A stretch of DNA of 64,000 nt, taken from assembly GCF_003852535.1 (NCBI RefSeq), contig NZ_QAJP01000002.1, forward strand, positions 62,001 to 126,000. Reading direction: 5' to 3'. A program made the position numbers and the translations under genes. The stretch's first letter is position 1; each line of letters begins with the position of its first letter. The DNA is from Herminiimonas sp. KBW02 (GTDB taxonomy: Bacteria; Pseudomonadota; Gammaproteobacteria; Burkholderiales; Burkholderiaceae_D). The notes beneath the pieces were generated by a model. That model worked only from the letters and a program-made list of their open reading frames with translations, had not been told where the DNA came from and ran no database searches. Positions 47,201-56,636 of the stretch are shown in pieces.

Positions 47201-50200
47201 TAGCTCCGCTTCGTAGTGCTCGACACGCAGGTAATGCAATTGCACCTGGGCATGCGTCCACACCAGCGCAGAGATCCGCGCGAAGGCAGAACCGTCATGG
47301 TATTTGTCGGCCAGACTGAGAATTTCTTCACGTGAATTTGCTGCCATGGTGGAAAACACCAGATGCACGATCTCACCCGGCTCCAGCCGCACTCTGACGC
47401 GCAGACTGAAGATGGGATCCAGCACCGCACCGACGGTATTCGACAAAGGACGCCCATCGATGATGGATAAGGGATTACTCACGCCCTGGCCACGTCCTAT
47501 GAAACGGGCGCGATCAGTTTCATACTCGATCCCGACCGCGCTGTCGCTACCTTCGCCGCGTGCGACTACATGTGCCGCCCACGGCCGTGTTTCGCCATCT
47601 TTGCGCGGCCGACGTGAAGCCAGCAAGCCGCGTATCTCGTGCAGGTATTCAGTTTCGACAAACAGATTGGAAAATGCCGGATGCGCGATATCCGCCGCCA
47701 CCGGCGCCAGCAACACTTCCATATAAGAAGTCACTTCGATGTGACGGGTACGCGTGCCGTTATTGGTCAGTGTCAGGCGGCGCAATTCAGTATCATCTTC
47801 CGGCGACACGATCACTTCCAGCATGCTGGAGATGGAACCGTCTGCGCGTGAGATACGTACCCGGTCCTCGGCAAATTTGACCTGATAGGAATCAGGCTCG
47901 ACTGCGGTCGGCTGAAAACCCGCAGACCAATATCCACCACTCTCCGAATCGCGCAGATAGATATGGCTACCCCAGTGATCGCGGGTTGCATCTTCACGCC
48001 AGCGCGTGACGCCCAGTTTATTCCACAGGCTGTAACCGGAACCGGCCGCCGTCATCATTACGGCGTAATGGCCATTCGACAGCAACTGGGTTTCCGGCAT
48101 TGCCGTCATCGCGCTGTCAAATTGCCGCGCCACGCCGGATTCCGGCATCACCACGGTCGGCCGTTCGCGTTCCTCGCGTAATGCCAGCGATGTCGGTTGC
48201 ACCCAGCGCGGTTGCGATTCATGCAGTAGTAATTCGGCGGCACGGATGATGGGTTCGTGATGGAAGCGATGGCGCATCACATTACGGTTGATGACATTCC
48301 CCAGCGCCACCAGCAACATACCCTGGTGATGTGCCATATAGGCGCGTACGGTGGCCATGGTCTGGTTCTCGGCGCGGCGCCCCGGTGTAAAGTCCAGCGC
48401 TTCATAAAAACCATACCGTCCCAGCGCACCTATCTCGGCCAGGCGCCGGAAGTTGGCGACTGCGCTCTTCGGCATATACATCGCTGCCAGTCCGGTTGCA
48501 TACGGCGCAATGACGATGTCCTTCTCCAGTCCGCGCTTGAGGCCAAGGCCGGGGACCCCGAATGCAGAGTATTGATAGGTGTAAGCACGATCACGCACAT
48601 TCAGCGCAGATTCGGATACACCCCACGGTACATGACGTTCCTTGCCATACTGGATCTGGCGCGCCACGATGTCGCGGCAAGTCTGGTCCAGCATGCTGCC
48701 ACGTGGCGTGGACATCACCAGCGACGGCATCAGGTACTCAAACATGGAACCCGACCAGGACGCAAGAACCGGCCCGTTGATCCCCGGCAGCATGCGACGA
48801 CCAAGGCGGAACCAGTGCGAAGGCGGCGCTTGCCGCTCTGCAATTGCAACCAGGCTGGCAAGCCGCGCTTCCGACGCCAGCAAGTCGTAATAGCTATCGT
48901 CCAGCCGGCCTTCGTCCGCGTTATAACCGATGGAAAACAATTGCCGCTCCGGCGACATCAGGAAACGGAAATCCATTTCTGCAGCCATCTCACGTGCCGC
49001 CATTTCCATACGCTCCAGCCGATCCAGCCACTCGATCGCCAGTACCGCAGCCTGCATCAAGGCGCCGTCCAACGCATCGAACAGCTGCTGCGGAATCACA
49101 TCCGGATCCAGCCGGTTTTGCGAACTGAACAGGCGCGCGATGTCGCGCCTTGCTGCCAGATAAGCGGCAGGCAGGTTTTCCAGCGCCACATAGATATTGA
49201 TGTGCGTATTGATGAGCTGCCACAGCTCGGGATTGCGCCCGCCGTCCTGTGCTTCCAGATGTACCCACGGCATCATCACAATGAAATCGTTGCCATGCAT
49301 GCGCACGGCGGTACGCAATTCATTCGCCCAGGTCAGTACTTCATTGTCAGGACTGTTGATCTCTACCGAGAAGGCCTGCGCCAGGTCAAACAGATTCTCT
49401 GAACGTTCAACCATTTTTTCCCAGAATGCATAGGTCGGCAGCACGGCATTGGTCGCCAGCAGGAAATCACTGAATTGCTCGGCGCTTTTACGCAATTCAT
49501 TAATGCTGACTGCCTGTGTGCGCAATTCATGCCCTATGCCGTCTATCGCCAGACGCAGCAGCAAAACGGCATCGCGCATGCCGGCCACGATAGTAGGTCG
49601 CAATACGCTTTGTTCTTTCGCATCCTTGCAGGCCTGCGCCAGCGCAAATAAGTGTCCAGCCAGATTGCCGCTATCCACTGTCGAGATATAACGCGGCGAC
49701 AGCACTTCCAGCCGCTCGGTTTCATACCAGTTGTAGAAATGGCCGTGATAGCGCGGCAATTTATGCAGCGTCTCCATCGTCGCTTCCAGCCTGCGCATCA
49801 TGTCGGTCAGACCGACCCAGCCAAAGTCGCGTGCGCTGACGACAGACAGCAGGTATAAACCAAAGTTGGTAGGCGAAGTCCGATGTGCAATGACTGGTTG
49901 CGGATCTTCCTGGAAATTATCCGGTGGCAGGAAATTATCCTGCGCCACCACAAAGGTCGTGAAGAAGCGCCAGGTGCGGCGCGCCACCAGACGCAACTCG
50001 GTCTCTTCCGCGACATCCAGTTCCTCGACATTGGTATCCACCGGCGGCAGGCTGATCGCACGGGCAATCAGCGGGCCTGCCAGCCATAACAGGCAGAACG
50101 GCGCAGCCAGCCACAAACCGGCAGGATCAAACACCGCAAGCGCGACCACGATCACGACCGCGATGAGCATGCCCATGCGACCGCGCCAGAAGAAGCTGCT

Positions 50201-53020
50201 ATATGAATATTTCTTCGCACGCCTGACCTGGGCGGAAGTCACCCACTCCAGCAATTTCTTGCGCGTGAAAACCAGGCGCACCAGCGTACGCACTATCGCA
50301 TCCAGCATCAGCCAGGAATACTGCGCCAGCATCGCGAGCGAGATGCAGACTACAGCGATGGTGTCTGGCAGCACCGCCAGCCCCCTGCGCCAGTGCGCTC
50401 TGAAATTCAGATCGTCACGGTGCGGCAGCAAATCAGAAAAGAAACGGAATACGGCAGGTGGCGCCAGGCCAACGATAGCCAACAGCAGCCACGGCCAGGC
50501 CGGCGCGCCTATCAGGAAGAAGCTGATGATCAGGGTCAACAGAATCGCCGGTGCCGTCAGTGAGCGCCGCATGTTATCGGCGATTTTGAGCCGGTCTATG
50601 CTGGACATGGAGACGCGCCCGGCGTGCAACAGCCATGGCAACAATTGCCAGTCGCCACGCGTCCAGCGATGTTGGCGCGCCGCCGCTTCTTCCACATGCG
50701 AGGGGAAATCTTCGAACAGTTCGACATCATTCACCAATGCGCACCGTGCCAGCGCACCTTCAAACAGATCATGACTGAGCATGGTGTTTTCCGGCACCTT
50801 GCCGGCCAGGGCACGCTCGAAGGCATCAACGTCGTACAGTCCCTTACCTGAGTAACTACCCCAGCCGAATACGTCCTGATACACGTCAGACACGGCACCG
50901 CCGTAGGGATCAACCCCGCCGCGCGCCGAGAAAAAGCGACGGTACAAGGTACGTTCCTGCTGCATCGGCAAGGTAGGCGTAATCCGTGGCTGCAGGATGC
51001 CGTAGCCCTCAATGACCTGCATGGTGTCCGGATCATGCCGTGGCTGATTCAACGGATGCACGGCGACACCAACCAGTGCACGCAAGGCACCGATAGGCAA
51101 ACGCGTATCCGCATCCAGCGTCACCACATAGCGCACATTGCGCGGCACCGGAATGTCGTCAAGCAGGAACGATGTATCGTGCGCGTCACGCAGCAGGCGA
51201 TTGAACTCATGCAACTTGCCGCGCTTGCGCTCCCAGCCCATCCACTTGCCTTCGCTCTCATTCCACAAGCGGCGACGATGCAGGATGTAGAAACGTATCT
51301 GCCCGCTTTTGCTCAGGCCATAGCGCGTATTCAGCTCCGCGACGCAACGGCGCGCCTTCTCCAGCAAAGGAAAATCCTGCGGCATATGTTCCTGCTTTGC
51401 ATCGGCCCAGTCAGACAGCAAGGTGAAATACACTTCGCCGTCAGGATTCGACAGGTAATGCGTTTCCAGTTGTTGTATCTCTTCTTCTATTCCTTCTTCA
51501 CTGGTGAGCATGATGGGCACCGCAACAAAGGTACGCATCTTATCGGTGATATCCGCCAGCTCCACACGCGGCAAGTGACGCGGCCAGAACAGCCGCATCA
51601 GGACCTTGTTGATGAAAGCGACCGCAATATCGACAGCCGGAAACAGACCGGCAATGACCAGCATCGTCAACCATACTGGCGATACCTCTTTGCCGTAGGT
51701 CGTCCACAACGGAAACGCCAGTATCAGCACGGCCATCGAGAGTATGGTCAGCGGGTAGTACAGACTGGCATGGGCGATGTAATGACGGCGTAGCTTTTGA
51801 GTCAGATGAGGTATGTAACCTAGCTCTGCCTCGAGGTCAGTGCGGCCACGACCCAGCAGGTAGTAACCAGGGTCGAGTGCACGCTCATCGGCAACGATGT
51901 CGTCAGTTGACATCTGACTGCGGTGCGATGCTATCTTGCGCACCAGTGCATCGGCAATTTGCTGCTCGGAATAACGTGCATTCAGCGCAATATGCTGAAT
52001 AATCTTGCGATAGCGATCACGCGTCAGAAAATCCAGCTCGGCGTAATTAGCCAGGGTTTGCAGTTTCTGCTCGACCAGGCTGACCGACTCAAAGAAGACG
52101 CGCCAGTCGTACGCCGCTATCGTACGCATGCTGGTAATGATATTGCGTATGGTCTGGTTCGAAGCGACCTGCGTCGTGTGTTCGCGCAATACGATGTCGT
52201 CTATGGTCGGCCCCTGATCCAGCAGGCGTGCTCCCAGGACATCGAGCAAAGGCGTAAAGCCCGGCTGCTGATAACGCAGGCGCTGCACCAGCTGCACCAC
52301 GAAAGGCTGCAACAGACGACCAGGCGGCAGGACGATGCCGGGCTGTTCGTTCTCCGGCATTTTTTGCGCAATGACGATCAGGTCGTTCGCAAAATCATCT
52401 GCTGCCTCACGCGCCGCCTGCGCCTTGACGACCCGCACTGCGACGCGGCGCAAATGTTCGAGCAGCACGGCGCGCATCACTACCGGCAAGCTCCACAACT
52501 CGGCCATCGTCAGACGTTGTACGGATTGATAGGAACGGACGAAGCGCAGGAACAGCTCAGCATCGAAATGATTGTCGGTGTGTGCAGCAAATTCCCAGCA
52601 CAAAGCGTATGTGCGCAGCTGTCCGGCGTAATCGCCGCCGACCAGCTTCGGCAATCCGCGATACAGACGACGCGGCAAACCTTCGACCACGCTGGCGACA
52701 TTTTCATCGATGACATGCAGGTTATCGAGCAACCATTCAGCCGCTGAAGTAATTGCGCGACGCTCTGCTGTTGCCTGCTCGATCGCACCATGAGCAGCGG
52801 TCAGTATCTGGCCGTTCTCGCGCGCAGCGACTACCAGACTGGCAGCACCGGAGGCAGAACCGATTTTTTGTATAGAGGCAAGATGCGCGGCGTGTGCTTC
52901 GAGTCGTTCCGCGCTGAATATTTCCACACGCACAGGTTCTTCCGATGGCGAAGATGCATCGTCGGAAAAAGAAAAATCAAGATTACGTTTGAGCAGTTTT
53001 TTAAGCAAAGCGAACCTCAC
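44228..53020 (-). CDS. ndvB: Cyclic beta-1,2-glucan synthase (NdvB/ChvB)
   Basis: A 2930-residue membrane enzyme that builds periplasmic cyclic beta-1,2-glucan from UDP-glucose (osmoadaptation, host interaction). Order: helical N-terminus, membrane spans at about 413-470, GT84 glycosyltransferase with TLDADTRLPIGALRALVG near 633, spans at about 820-985, a glycoamylase-like domain (LGPxW-type region near 1450), two carbohydrate-binding/GH94 units and the phosphorylase-type GGGDWNDGMNRVGHGGKGES near 2600. The start is GTG at 53020. A 57-codon frame runs into it from upstream. No adjacent exporter (ndvA) is seen. Confidence 0.95.
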   Translation of the reverse strand: MRFALLKKLLKRNLDFSFSDDASSPSEEPVRVEIFSAERLEAHAAHLASIQKIGSASGAASLVVAARENGQILTAAHGAIEQATAERRAITSAAEWLLDNLHVIDENVASVVEGLPRRLYRGLPKLVGGDYAGQLRTYALCWEFAAHTDNHFDAELFLRFVRSYQSVQRLTMAELWSLPVVMRAVLLEHLRRVAVRVVKAQAAREAADDFANDLIVIAQKMPENEQPGIVLPPGRLLQPFVVQLVQRLRYQQPGFTPLLDVLGARLLDQGPTIDDIVLREHTTQVASNQTIRNIITSMRTIAAYDWRVFFESVSLVEQKLQTLANYAELDFLTRDRYRKIIQHIALNARYSEQQIADALVRKIASHRSQMSTDDIVADERALDPGYYLLGRGRTDLEAELGYIPHLTQKLRRHYIAHASLYYPLTILSMAVLILAFPLWTTYGKEVSPVWLTMLVIAGLFPAVDIAVAFINKVLMRLFWPRHLPRVELADITDKMRTFVAVPIMLTSEEGIEEEIQQLETHYLSNPDGEVYFTLLSDWADAKQEHMPQDFPLLEKARRCVAELNTRYGLSKSGQIRFYILHRRRLWNESEGKWMGWERKRGKLHEFNRLLRDAHDTSFLLDDIPVPRNVRYVVTLDADTRLPIGALRALVGVAVHPLNQPRHDPDTMQVIEGYGILQPRITPTLPMQQERTLYRRFFSARGGVDPYGGAVSDVYQDVFGWGSYSGKGLYDVDAFERALAGKVPENTMLSHDLFEGALARCALVNDVELFEDFPSHVEEAAARQHRWTRGDWQLLPWLLHAGRVSMSSIDRLKIADNMRRSLTAPAILLTLIISFFLIGAPAWPWLLLAIVGLAPPAVFRFFSDLLPHRDDLNFRAHWRRGLAVLPDTIAVVCISLAMLAQYSWLMLDAIVRTLVRLVFTRKKLLEWVTSAQVRRAKKYSYSSFFWRGRMGMLIAVVIVVALAVFDPAGLWLAAPFCLLWLAGPLIARAISLPPVDTNVEELDVAEETELRLVARRTWRFFTTFVVAQDNFLPPDNFQEDPQPVIAHRTSPTNFGLYLLSVVSARDFGWVGLTDMMRRLEATMETLHKLPRYHGHFYNWYETERLEVLSPRYISTVDSGNLAGHLFALAQACKDAKEQSVLRPTIVAGMRDAVLLLRLAIDGIGHELRTQAVSINELRKSAEQFSDFLLATNAVLPTYAFWEKMVERSENLFDLAQAFSVEINSPDNEVLTWANELRTAVRMHGNDFIVMMPWVHLEAQDGGRNPELWQLINTHINIYVALENLPAAYLAARRDIARLFSSQNRLDPDVIPQQLFDALDGALMQAAVLAIEWLDRLERMEMAAREMAAEMDFRFLMSPERQLFSIGYNADEGRLDDSYYDLLASEARLASLVAIAERQAPPSHWFRLGRRMLPGINGPVLASWSGSMFEYLMPSLVMSTPRGSMLDQTCRDIVARQIQYGKERHVPWGVSESALNVRDRAYTYQYSAFGVPGLGLKRGLEKDIVIAPYATGLAAMYMPKSAVANFRRLAEIGALGRYGFYEALDFTPGRRAENQTMATVRAYMAHHQGMLLVALGNVINRNVMRHRFHHEPIIRAAELLLHESQPRWVQPTSLALREERERPTVVMPESGVARQFDSAMTAMPETQLLSNGHYAVMMTAAGSGYSLWNKLGVTRWREDATRDHWGSHIYLRDSESGGYWSAGFQPTAVEPDSYQVKFAEDRVRISRADGSISSMLEVIVSPEDDTELRRLTLTNNGTRTRHIEVTSYMEVLLAPVAADIAHPAFSNLFVETEYLHEIRGLLASRRPRKDGETRPWAAHVVARGEGSDSAVGIEYETDRARFIGRGQGVSNPLSIIDGRPLSNTVGAVLDPIFSLRVRVRLEPGEIVHLVFSTMAANSREEILSLADKYHDGSAFARISALVWTHAQVQLHYLRVEHYEAELFQHLASRILFSDRSARASGRVIRSMRLSHAGLWGQGISGDRPIVLLRMAKQEDLRLVSQLLRAHEYWRMKQLPVDLVILNEKGASYAQELQAAMEGMVRAAQAFSAQQEQAERGSAYIVRADVITDDERTLLLASARVVLEGGQGSLAEQLQARPEVEENPPFSWLKREIQGPRAGPPGVPPQLALFNGLGGFDKDGREYVIVLGQDQVTPAPWINVIANPVFGFTVSERGAGYTWSQNSRENKLTPWSNDPVSDPSGEAFYIRDEESGALWSPTISPIRVPNAIYTTRHGQGYSRFELNCSGIVSELLQFVSWDDPVKICRLRLKNVSHGVRRLSLSSYVEWALGATRADNVPFIATERDAESGALFARNPWNIEFGQRVAFIDLCGKQTAWTGDRKEFIGRNGNFQKPEALTHGSVLSNRVGAGFDPCGVLQTQVEIVVDGEVEIVFVMGQADDAETARALVQRYRAANIEEVYETSQRNWHEILHKVQVETPDRSMDYLLNGWLLYQTLSCRFWARTAFYQAGGAYGFRDQLQDTQALALVAPTLARQQILRASSRQFPEGDVQHWWHPPSGRGVRTHISDDLIWLPYCAAHYVDVTGDAQIYDELLPFLEGDPLPPEKEDAYFEAHISEQTASVYEHCARALDHSLHTGPHGLPLMGGGDWNDGMNRVGHGGKGESVWLAWFLYATLLRFAPVAEARKDKARATRWRKHAEKLKKATEQHAWDGAWYRRAYFDDGTPLGSASNAECRIDSIAQSWSVISGAGELERSQRAMDSVDQYLIRPGDDLILLFTPPFDKTPLDPGYIKGYLPGVRENGGQYTHAAVWCLIAYSKMGKGGQAHDLFKMINPANRSSSRTGMAAYKVEPYAVAADIYAESPHVRRGGWTWYTGAAGWLYRAGVESILGLCVQADKLSLDPCLPHEWRSAKLHYRYGAAVYNITLQNPTGVSKGVLRVELDGVMMPDQFVTMRDDGATHNVTVLMGTPVLPAV

Positions 53021-53174
53021 TTTGCTTACAGGAAAAACTCAGATGGGTACTGACAACCGTGGCCCGGCAAAAACCAGGCTTGTTGTTGATGAAATGCTGC
53101 TTATGAACAAAGCGCGGCGGGATATGAAGCGTCCCGCATAGGGCAAGAGCATGCGTGCAGGTAGTACTGACCAT
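53001..53174 (-). CDS. Possible leader peptide overlapping the ndvB start
   Basis: A 57-residue frame with ATG at 53174 behind a strong ribosome site (GGGGAGGAAGAAAT). Its TAA stop at 53001 lies 20 nt inside ndvB, in another frame, and ndvB itself has a GTG start with a weak ribosome site. This is the arrangement of a translationally coupled upstream reading frame. No family is recognised. The remainder of the 384-nt gap upstream of ndvB shows no other gene. Confidence 0.35.
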   Translation of the reverse strand: MVSTTCTHALALCGTLHIPPRFVHKQHFINNKPGFCRATVVSTHLSFSCKQSEVRFA

Positions 53175-53404
53175 ATTTCTTCCTCCCCGCTGACGCGGTT
53201 TTTAGATTGACATGGTGGTCCGTATTTTGCTCAGTTGGAGATGCAGAACAAACAAGAGTTCCCAACTATTTCAGAGATGCACGCAAAGCAGATGACAAGC
53301 AGGCGCCAGACAGACGTCTCAAATTACAGCTTGCTTGTGCAAGGGAACTGAAACTGTATAGCTGTTGACAAACAAGATCGAAAACAATGTGAGGTTAGCT
53401 TAAC

Positions 53405-53842
53405 ATGCAAAGCAAAATCATTAACGACGCACCGGAAAAGACCTATGTACTCATTTTAGAAACCGGTGAAGAAGTCGTCTCACAAATTCAGCGTTTCGCC
53501 CGGGAAAACAATCTGAACGCCAGCCGCTTCACTGCAATAGGCGCGTTTAGCAGCGCGACTCTGGGCTATTTCGACTGGAACCAGAAGGACTATGAAAAAA
53601 TCCCTGTGAATGAGCAGGTTGAAGTGCTGTCACTGATAGGTGATATCGCGCTGCAGGATGGCGAGGCGAAGATCCATGCACATGTCGTCGTTGGCAAACG
53701 TGATGGCAGCGCACATGGCGGGCATTTGCTGGAAGCCTATGTACGCCCTACGCTCGAAGTAATACTGACCGAAGCACCCAGCTATCTGAAACGCACATTC
53801 GACCCGGAAAGCGGACTCGCTTTAATCAATCTCGAATGTTGA
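53405..53842 (+). CDS. PPC/DUF296 domain protein
   Basis: A 145-residue protein consisting of one PPC (DUF296) domain: TYVLILETGEEVVSQIQRFA, ASRFTAIGAFSSATLGYFD, and the metal-binding histidines in HAHVVVGKRDGSAHGGHL. In plants this domain follows AT-hooks; the free-standing bacterial form is of unknown function and may bind zinc as a trimer. A ribosome site (TGTGAGGTTAGC) is weak. It reads away from ndvB. Confidence 0.88.
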   Translation: MQSKIINDAPEKTYVLILETGEEVVSQIQRFARENNLNASRFTAIGAFSSATLGYFDWNQKDYEKIPVNEQVEVLSLIGDIALQDGEAKIHAHVVVGKRDGSAHGGHLLEAYVRPTLEVILTEAPSYLKRTFDPESGLALINLEC

Positions 53843-53918
53843 TGCCGGATGCTTAATACGTGCAGCTTTGTAAAAATTGCAGGCATTATTTTCAAATGCT
53901 GATTTTTGCGTGTGCTCC

Positions 53919-54674
53919 TCACACCAGATGGCGCGGATAAATCAGTTCCAGCGAAAATTGTCGGCACATACGCATCATGGTGTCGCGCAAATCTGCATCA
54001 GGCACGGTGTCAGCCGCTTTTAGCATCACGGCAAGGTGACTGTTGCCCTCCACCGTCTTTAGCCACCACAGACGACCCAGCGTGAACAGGGACTGGCCTG
54101 CGGTCAATGCGACAGTCGCCGTATTCATGTCGTCAGCCATATTCATCAGCAAGACGCCACCATCACGCAGCACACGACGACAGTCATCGAAGAAGGCACG
54201 GCTATTCAATTCTGCTACTGCACCGTCAGCATTGAAACCGTCGAGCAAGATCACATCTGCACTTGCGTCCGCCATCTGGCGCAAATAGCTGCGCGCATCC
54301 GCGTGCACGACTTGCAGCCGCTCATCATCCGCAGGGATCATGAATTGCCCGCGCAAAGCGATCACGTCAGCATCTATTTCCAGCACTGTGAGCCGGGTCG
54401 CGGGTAAATACCGATGGCAATATTTGACCAGTGAACCACCGCCCAGGCCTATCAGCAGAATATGTGCAGGCGCCGGGTTAAATAGCAGGAAACCCGTCAT
54501 CGCCTGCGTGTAAGGAATCAATAGTTCATCCGGCGCGGACAAACGCATCGCGCTCTGCACTATGCGCTCATCAAACTGCAGCGTACGTATATCGCCATCA
54601 TCAAAGACAAAGGGCTTGCCGCCATCCGACATGGCTTTGAGGTGGGCTATGCGTTCCGGCTTGAAGAAATCCAT
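53919..54674 (-). CDS. Spermidine synthase-like methyltransferase-fold protein
   Basis: A 251-residue protein with the spermidine synthase Rossmann core: HILLIGLGGGSLVKYCHRYL (SAM loop), LTVLEIDADVIALRGQF and the active-site like region DVILLDGFNADGAVAEL. It lacks the full N-terminal beta hairpin domain, and conserved polyamine-site acids are not certain, so it may not make spermidine. It is convergent with the PPC gene and divergent from the MlaE-like gene. Confidence 0.78.
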   Translation of the reverse strand: MDFFKPERIAHLKAMSDGGKPFVFDDGDIRTLQFDERIVQSAMRLSAPDELLIPYTQAMTGFLLFNPAPAHILLIGLGGGSLVKYCHRYLPATRLTVLEIDADVIALRGQFMIPADDERLQVVHADARSYLRQMADASADVILLDGFNADGAVAELNSRAFFDDCRRVLRDGGVLLMNMADDMNTATVALTAGQSLFTLGRLWWLKTVEGNSHLAVMLKAADTVPDADLRDTMMRMCRQFSLELIYPRHLV

Positions 54675-54809
54675 ATAAGTTTATTTGTCTGTGGATCACA
54701 AGATGCAAGCTTACGGCATTGCACGCCGGATACAAGTACGCAATGCGAACTCACGCTACTTTCGGCTACAGAATGAAATATGCAGGCAATTCACTGCTAA
54801 CATATTCGC

Positions 54810-55625
54810 ATGAGCGTAAAAGTACCCGTCCCGCAATCCGTAGTACGTACCGGCGGCGCAGCCTTCAGCTGGCTGCTGGGCGGCTGGCGCATACTGCTGT
54901 TCGGCGTCATCGTACTGTCGCTGACCTTTTCGCCCACTACTTATAAGCGTGAGCATCGCTATGCGATCGCGCACCAGTTGGTACTCGGCACCAGCAATAA
55001 CCTGATCTGGTTTTCGCTGCTGTCTTCGCTAATCAGTGTCATCCTGATCCGTATCGTCATGGTCACCGCACTAAGCTACGGTCTGTCCAAATACGCGCTG
55101 GATATGGTGGTGCGTATGCTGGTGCTGGAACTGATTCCGCTGACTGCTGCCCTCTTCGTCGCATTGCGCCGCACCTTGCCCGACGGCGTCGAGCTGGCGG
55201 AAATGCGCAGGCGCGGCGATCTGCTGGCGATGCGGCAACAAGGCCTGGACCCGATACGCACGGAATTCTTCCCGCGTGCGATTGCCGGCATCTTCTCGGT
55301 CTGGATGCTGGCCGCCGTCAGTTGCATACTGGCGCTGATCCTGACCTATCTGTCGATCTACGGTTTCACGCAATGGGCGCTGGCCGACTACACGCGCGTG
55401 GTCGGCCAGATATTCAATCCGTCGGTATCGATGATTTTTCTGTTGAAAACTTTATTCTTCAGTCTTGCTGTATCGTTGATTCCGATGGCGTCATCGCTTT
55501 ACGATAATCCGCGGGAACCACTTGCCAGCCGCCTCAAGGCCGCCAGCGAACTGGCGGCCATGGTCAGGCTGTTCTTCGTTATCCTGCTGATACAGATTGC
55601 TTCCCTGATGGGCAATTATTTCTAA
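54810..55625 (+). CDS. MlaE-family ABC transporter permease
   Basis: A 271-residue membrane protein of the MlaE/YrbE type: five spans, with NLIWFSLLSSLISVILIRIV, the central loop LAEMRRRGDLLAMRQQGLDP (coupling helix) and FPRAIAGIFSVWMLAAVSCI. It is followed by an MCE protein 27 nt on and then a lipoprotein, so it belongs to a lipid or hydrophobic substrate transporter of the outer-membrane-to-inner-membrane kind. No ATPase gene is present in this set. Confidence 0.85.
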   Translation: MSVKVPVPQSVVRTGGAAFSWLLGGWRILLFGVIVLSLTFSPTTYKREHRYAIAHQLVLGTSNNLIWFSLLSSLISVILIRIVMVTALSYGLSKYALDMVVRMLVLELIPLTAALFVALRRTLPDGVELAEMRRRGDLLAMRQQGLDPIRTEFFPRAIAGIFSVWMLAAVSCILALILTYLSIYGFTQWALADYTRVVGQIFNPSVSMIFLLKTLFFSLAVSLIPMASSLYDNPREPLASRLKAASELAAMVRLFFVILLIQIASLMGNYF

Positions 55626-55652
55626 CCCTGAAAAAGGCTGTGCCTGATTGCC

Positions 55653-56636
55653 ATGCAAGTACCACCAGAACAGACACCGAATCCAGCCTCGCCGAACGCG
55701 CAATTGCGTGCGGTCGTGCCGCACAACCTCGAATTCAAGGCCGCCATCCTGCTGATCTTCCTGGTCGCATTGATTGCGGGCTCAGTCGCGTACCTGATGT
55801 ATGCACGTGGTGCCTTTGAAGCGACGCAGGAACTGGTTTTGCTGGCCGATGATTCGGACGGCGTCAGCGTCGGCATGGACCTGACCTTTTCCGGTTTCCC
55901 GGTCGGCCGTATCAACCGTATCGAACTGGGTAAGGATGGCAAGGCGCGCATCCTGGTCGCGATCGCCAGCAAAGATGCGCACTGGCTGCGCAGCTCCAGC
56001 ATCTTCACCATGGAACGCGGCATAGTCGGCAGCCCGCGCATCCGCGCCTTTACCGGCGTTCCCACTGATCCGCCGCTGGAAGCCGGTGCCGAGCGCACCT
56101 TGCTGGTCGGCGACGTGGCAGCCGAAATTCCGCTGCTGGTTTCCGCCGCCAAGCAGTTAATCGACAACGTCAACAACCTGACCTCAGCCGAATCCGCACT
56201 CAATGCCAGCCTGACCAATCTGCAAGGCCTGACCGACAAGCTCAATGGCAAACATGGTGCGCTGGGCGCACTGGTCGGTAACGACAAGGATGCACAAAAA
56301 ATCCTGCAGACACTGGATCGCGCCAACGATGTACTGGCCAAGGTCGATGGCTTGCTGGTGAAAACCGACAAGCAGGTCTTCGGCAAGGATGGCGACAGCC
56401 AGGCCACCATCGTCCAACTCAACGCCATGCTGGGCGAGGCGCGCACCAGCCTGAAGAAAATTGATACGGTACTGGCCGACGCGCAAGTCATCAGCGGCAA
56501 TGCCAAAGCAGCCAGTGGCGACCTCGGTTCCTTGCGCGCCGATGTGGATCGCAGCCTGCGCAAGGTGGAACAACTGGTGAATGAAATCAACCGCAAATGG
56601 CCATTTGCCCGCGACACGGAGTTGAACCTGCCATGA
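55653..56636 (+). CDS. MCE/MlaD-family substrate-binding protein
   Basis: A 327-residue protein with an N-terminal membrane anchor (FKAAILLIFLVALIAGSVAY), one MCE domain (LVLLADDSDGVSVGMDLTFS with GFPVGRINRI) and a long helical C-terminal tail (about 170-320). This is the periplasmic lipid-binding component of Mla-like systems. Its stop overlaps the next start (ATGA), so the three genes form one operon. Confidence 0.88.
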   Translation: MQVPPEQTPNPASPNAQLRAVVPHNLEFKAAILLIFLVALIAGSVAYLMYARGAFEATQELVLLADDSDGVSVGMDLTFSGFPVGRINRIELGKDGKARILVAIASKDAHWLRSSSIFTMERGIVGSPRIRAFTGVPTDPPLEAGAERTLLVGDVAAEIPLLVSAAKQLIDNVNNLTSAESALNASLTNLQGLTDKLNGKHGALGALVGNDKDAQKILQTLDRANDVLAKVDGLLVKTDKQVFGKDGDSQATIVQLNAMLGEARTSLKKIDTVLADAQVISGNAKAASGDLGSLRADVDRSLRKVEQLVNEINRKWPFARDTELNLP

